Shown: in pieces, positions 59,592 through 64,000 of the stretch | How the letters are laid out: every line of letters begins with the position of its first letter | Numbering within the stretch: the first letter of the stretch is position 1 | NCBI GenBank assembly: GCA_038503065.1 | Contig: JBCAMK010000005.1 | Coordinates: 806,001 to 870,000, forward strand | DNA from: Paragyromitra xinjiangensis | Lineage: Eukaryota; Ascomycota; Pezizomycetes; Pezizales; Discinaceae | Reading direction: 5' to 3' | Length of the DNA: 64,000 bases | The notes under the pieces: generated by a model | The model's input: only the letters and a program-made list of their open reading frames with translations | The model's database searches: none | Told to the model about the DNA's origin: nothing | Made by a program: the position numbers and the translations under genes

Positions 59592-61111
59592 ATGTCGGAT
59601 AATCAAGACTCTCTCATCACAAACTTTTGTGATATAACTGGGGCTGAGCCCGAGCAGGTTTGTTACTACTTGAGCACTGGCTTTTACTTTCTGCCATACT
59701 AACGATAGCTACCGATTGAAGGCTCGCCATCTACTCGAAGCCTCGAACTGGAACCTTGCCGTAATTCACCTATCCGCCTTGTCATTACAAGGAGCTTAAA
59801 GTACTGATTTAAGGCTTCTAGTTAGCGACTGAGCAGTTCTTTGAAAACAACGAAGATGATATGGATATTCCCGCTCATCAAGTTGAATCCGACGACGAAG
59901 ACGATGAGGCCCTTTACGATGCCCCTCGGCAGGCTGCAACAGGAGCCTCAGCCTCTACAGCAAAATCAAAGTAAATAGGGCACTTTTTCATACAACATTG
60001 TTTAATTCTTGGGATACTGACAGTCTTGGGATAAGGGCTTCCTCTAAATTTGCGACATTGGGCGATCTGAGAAGTAAGAGTAACGACGATGAAGACGACT
60101 CTGAAGATGAAAAACATGACCTTTTTACTGGTGGTGAGAAATCGTAAGTTAATCAACTAGAATGGCACAGCTCTTACCAAAATGACGTAACAAAATTAAC
60201 CGAAGTTTTTTATTAGTGGTCTAGCTGTCCAAGGCCCCTCTGACCCACGCAAAGGAGGGATTATTCAAGATATCTTGAAGCGCGCTGCAGAGTAAATCTT
60301 CCATGTTTACAGCTCTTTAAGCTTCTAAAGATCTAGATTGAATTTGCCTACTAACTCCGGGATTAGAGGGAGCAGTCAGCGTGCAGGAAATGAAGAAGCC
60401 GAACCGGGCCCATCTCGCCCTCGCTTCTCTGGAACAGGCCGTACATTAGGCAGTGACGATTCACCTTCCATCGAGATCCCCGACCCATCAGCTCCACATA
60501 CTCCTACAACAGTACCGACTGTAACTCGGACCCTTACATTTTGGCGTGATGGATTTAGTGTTGAGGATGGCCCGCTCATGCGTTACGATGACCCCGCGAA
60601 TCAGGAGGTTCTCCGCGCGATTCAGAGCGGCCGTGCGCCGTTGAGTTTGATGAACGTTGAGCCGGGTCAGCCGGCTGATGTCAATGTTTTTAGGCGCCTG
60701 GATGAAGATTACGTGCAACCAAAAAAGAAGCACGCTCCATTTTCAGGGCATGGAAATAGGCTCGGCTCGCCTACGCCTGGAGAGTCGTCTGGATCGTCGG
60801 CCCCTGTGGCACCAGTATCTGCACCTGTTGCCAGAACACAGCCCTCCGCTCCTACCATTCAAGTCGACCCGGCTGTTCCGTCTACCACGCTGCAGATCCG
60901 ACTTGGCGACGGCACCAGGTTGGTCAGCAGGTTTAACCATACGCACACTGTGGGCGATGTGTATAGCTTCGTCAACTCCTCAGGTCTGGAAAGCAGAAGT
61001 AGAAATTACGTCTTGCAAACTACATTCCCTAACAAGGAGCTCAGCAATCATGAGCAAACCATCAAGGATGCAGGGTTAGTGAATGCTGTTGTTGTGCAAA
61101 AGTGGGCGTGA
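59592..61111 (+). CDS. SHP1: Cdc48/p97 adaptor Shp1 (p47 family; UBA-like, SEP and UBX domains)
   Basis: Adaptor that brings ubiquitinated or membrane substrates and phosphatase-1 complexes to the Cdc48 ATPase. Six exons: 59592-59657, 59722-59760, 59822-59970, 60024-60143, 60217-60291 and 60367-61111; phases close to 397 residues, the usual length. Domains in order: UBA-like (1-45; [20 protein letters not shown]); acidic linker with FTGGEKSGLAVQ (about 115-130); SEP at about 203-265 ([20 protein letters not shown], then [18 protein letters not shown]); Pro/Ala linker; and UBX at about 318-397 ([20 protein letters not shown], ending AVVVQKW). The exon 3 acceptor at 59821 was chosen over one 4 bases on because it keeps the frame and the UBA-like helix. 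Convergent with TAF11. Confidence 0.95.
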
Positions 61112-61641
61112 AAAATTAATAAGGGATTTGAGGAATGGAATCTGGAGAATTTTCAGGGGGGTTTCTTTAAATATGTCTCTGTCCTTGGGAATTAAAAAGT
61201 AGGCTCTGATGAATTGGCGCTTGGCTACTACTACGGATATTCTATCACCATTTATCCGGAATTCTTAATTGCAACTTTACATGAGGCTAGTTCAGATGTC
61301 TGAGGATTAATTCTTATTCTAGAACAAATGAACTTTTTGCTTTTGTCGAATCATTTATGATGATGGATGACTTAAAAAAAGGGGTTAGGGTTGTAGTTCA
61401 TGTTATCCCTAGTACAATGTCACGTGGCGTTCTCTATGACTTCGTCACTGTCCAAGATTTTTATATTTTACGGATAACTCATATATCGACCACCAGAGAC
61501 TTGGTCAAAATAGTGCTAAATTGAAGAATTAAAAAATTGAATTCTTGTTACCATGCTGTACAACTTACATTTTAGTGAGAGTAAAGGAAAAAAGCCAACC
61601 AAACTCCGTATCTCGAGAAAAAAGCCCCGGCTCCAAGTTCT
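61112..61641. other. intergenic between convergent SHP1 and TAF11
   Basis: These 530 bases hold the two 3' flanks. They are AT-rich with A and T runs near 61371-61382 and 61520-61540. No other gene is seen. Confidence 0.5.
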
Positions 61642-62514
61642 CTATCTAAATAACCTTCCAACGCCTCCGTTCGGTCCATCTCCACCTGCACCTGGTCCTG
61701 CCCCAGAGGCGGTCGGACATCCACCACCAACTGCCCCCCTAAATCCAATAGACCCGGTCATCTCCACGCGATACCGTCTTGCAGCTTCTCTCAAGTGGTC
61801 TGGTAAAAGTGGGCCCTGGTCGCCCCATTGGCGTTGTATTTGTAAAGCTAGCTCAATAATCTCCCCGGTGAAGACTTTCGAGAAACCGCAGATGACCGTG
61901 CCAACGTTGGCGGTAACAGACTGAGAAAGAACCTGGTTGGCCAGTTTCTTCACGGCGGCTTTGTTGAGATTTGCTCGGCGGAAAGCCTCGTAGCGCCGAT
62001 TTTGGTCTGCGTCAAAAGAGTCTAGAAGGATTCTATACGGGGATTAGTTAACGTCCACCCTGAAATCTAAAGCAAGTGTGCCATACGCCAACTTCCTCTT
62101 CTCGGCGTCATCCTCCGCAAACCCCCCAGCGCTGCCATCCGCCAACACAGTTGTAGTACCATAATCATCCCTACCATCATCTTCCTCTTCATCGTTTCCC
62201 CCGCCACCCCCGGACTGACCTCCCGCTATAGACGCGTTATCTCCGTTCCTTCCCGCGATCGCCGACGGTGATCGCGCAAACCGGTGCTCATCACCCCCTT
62301 TCTCTTCAGGTGGAAACGACGTCTGTCGCAGCGGGTGAAGGTGCTTGCTTGATCCGACTCCGGGGGGCTGAAGCTGGCTGTTTTTGCGTGTCGGGAGCTT
62401 GGGCTTTTTGTTGGATGTGGATGGGCCTGAGGGCGGAAGGGAGATGCGACGTTTGTGGGAGTTTGAGGGGCCAGGGATTGGTGCGGGGGGCGAGGAGGCA
62501 GGGGGCGAAGACAT
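61642..62514 (-). CDS. TAF11: TFIID subunit TAF11
   Basis: TAF11 pairs with TAF13 in TFIID through a histone fold and contacts TBP. Two exons, 62514-62087 and 62032-61642, joined in phase 2 by a 54-nt intron; 272 residues. The splice produces [20 protein letters not shown], the start of the TAFII28-type histone fold (about 140-240), which continues [20 protein letters not shown], then [20 protein letters not shown]. The N-terminal 140 residues are disordered: Ser/Pro/Lys-rich, then a Gly run and an acidic stretch ([11 protein letters not shown]). The tail is Gly/Pro-rich. Reading straight through the intron would give a false stop after DFRVDVN. Confidence 0.95.
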
Positions 62515-64000
62515 TTGTTGGGGGAGTTTTGGCTTGATTGAGTTGCGTATTGTGGAGGAAGAGAAGTATTAGTGATGTGGGTGAGGTTGAGATTGACTCC
62601 TGGAGTTGATGACTACTTTTGGATTAGGGCTTGCTTTGCGGCGGTGGTCGAGTTTGAAATGCTTGGGGGTTTGCGGCTGAACGGGACTGCATGTAAGTGA
62701 ACTGGTTTCTTCGGCAAGGGAGAAATCCGATTCTGGATGTTGTAAAGTGGGAGGAGGGTCAAGGTTTATCTTGAAGAATCCTGGTCAGCTTTTAGTACCA
62801 CTACGCGATGTGATTGGGCAGAATTTATCGAGGCTTCTAGAATAAGCCATAGCTTCTTTCAACCAACAACTGGAAGCAGAAACTGTTGTAGGACACATTT
62901 TCCCCTGCAGCATCGTTCCTTCTACTGCATGTAAACTCTTTTTCATTTTTTTTTAAGTCGGCGTCGATGCTACCTACAGCAGCTTCCTTGACTAATATAG
63001 TCTGTGGAGGCAGGAACGTGTGCGAAGTAGAACCTTATGTATGACTGCAGACGCGGAAAAACACTCTCAGCTACACGGAGTGTGAAGACACGATGATCTT
63101 TAGTCTACACCGCTTTGTATCTCATTGCGGATCTATCTGGCTATTATAAACCTTCATCACGCATACTGCAGAGCGTTAAGTGGTGCCTCTGTAGTAGGTT
63201 TAAACGTCCGATTTCATGGTTTGTACAGACGACAAGTTAGCTTTCACATCACCCAAACCTGAGCAGGATCTTCCTACAAGATTACCTCTAGAGCCCGAAA
63301 AACTTGCAAGTAAATAAGGTTGTCGAAAAGCATTATAGGGCAAGGCGGATGGATACAGTATGAAGAGAAAGGCTACTGGTTGGGGCCAGCAGAGAGATCA
63401 CGCACATGTTTAAATATAGAGATTACATACTTAGTTAAATATCGAATTTAAGATCCCATTACGCGCGATCAGTCACAGGTAATTTCTACTGATCTAGTAT
63501 TTCAAAAGGTGGGTGAAAATAATGGCAATAGGAAACTGATGGCGAAAGTACCCAAGTACTTGACAGGTGGGCACCCCTGGGATATAGATACATGTGTCTA
63601 AGGTTAATGTGAACAGCTACTGAGCCACAGGTGTAATAGAACCCTATTCCAAAAACAGACTTCGGAGCACCTAACCACATGCTTAAAGATATCGTAGGCC
63701 ATCATTTTATCCATTCTTTTAAGATTCTCACGAACAACCTTGGAGATACGCTTCTCTTCTGCTCCCCGATTCCCTTATACGTCTGCTAGTCACTTCCTCT
63801 ATTCCACATTTACTTCGCATGTATCCTTCAAGCCTTCCCCCATCGCTTGCTACATGTATCTCCATCAAGTTGCCCTTCTACCAGTTTAACCCCAATGTTT
63901 TTAGAGCAATAGCAGGCCCATGCGATTCTCCGGATTCTCTACAGGGGCATTTATCCTCTTATGTCATTTATTCTAGCTACCGCTGGATTCAAGAATCCCC
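62515..64000. other. TAF11 upstream region and gene-poor right edge
   Basis: The first few hundred bases are the TAF11 promoter. No gene is seen to the right edge. TACATGTA is at 63851. A C/T-rich stretch at 63740-63880 could be a leader of a gene beyond the window, but no start codon with a protein-like frame is visible. Confidence 0.4.

Noticed and set aside
62044..62086. Read-through end of TAF11 exon 1 (DFRVDVN then stop)
   Set aside because: Intronic: the GTATGG donor at 62086 and TAG acceptor at 62033 restore the conserved histone fold.

Overview
This window is nuclear DNA from a filamentous ascomycete (Pezizomycotina; the sparse layout would suit a Pezizomycete, but that is inference). 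The genes carry short GT-AG introns, mostly 49-95 nt, with CTAAC/CTGAC-like branch points. Fungal families are present (SOG2, MIM1, Shp1, fungal-type S-adenosylmethionine decarboxylase). I reconstructed 15 complete protein-coding genes plus the first 18 codons of a secreted-protein gene at the left edge. Exon phases close in every spliced model. I found no tRNA, rRNA or CRISPR array.

Layout, left to right: partial secreted protein (-, 1-54); SPE2 (-, 3.3-4.9 kb); a 7 kb gene-poor stretch; an RBR ubiquitin ligase with CCCH zinc fingers (+, 12.0-14.6 kb); SOG2 of the RAM network (-, 15.5-18.8 kb); a mitochondrial PPR-like protein (+, 20.9-22.5 kb); a small cysteine-rich secreted protein (+, 25.2-25.8 kb); a GFA/CENP-V-type protein (+, 28.4-29.1 kb); a four-helix membrane protein (+, 29.9-30.6 kb); eIF3f (-, 31.6-32.8 kb) divergent from a large DDX60-like DExH helicase (+, 33.7-39.3 kb); a WD40/inositol-polyphosphate 5-phosphatase (-, 41.0-45.0 kb); a peroxisomal CaiB/BaiF CoA-transferase family protein of alpha-methylacyl-CoA racemase type (-, 47.7-48.9 kb); MIM1 (-, 50.3-50.7 kb) divergent from a conserved fungal protein of unknown function (+, 51.3-52.2 kb); OXA1 (-, 56.1-57.7 kb); SHP1/p47 (+, 59.6-61.1 kb) convergent with TAF11 (-, 61.6-62.5 kb).

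Most genes are housekeeping: polyamine synthesis, translation initiation, mitochondrial outer- and inner-membrane biogenesis (MIM1, OXA1, a PPR protein), Cdc48 adaptor function, TFIID and phosphoinositide turnover. They form no obvious biosynthetic cluster. The accessory features are the two secreted proteins, two or three short terminal-inverted-repeat elements (46.99-47.41, 54.73-54.96 and 55.35-55.53 kb), a decayed reading frame next to one of them, and a striking excess of the palindrome TACATGTA in non-coding DNA.

The features most worth following up are the RBR ligase with CCCH and RRM-like parts, the DDX60-like helicase with a PIN-like N-terminus, the UBA-like last exon of the 5-phosphatase, the cysteine-rich secreted protein, and the TACATGTA palindrome. 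No wholly new multi-gene system is evident.
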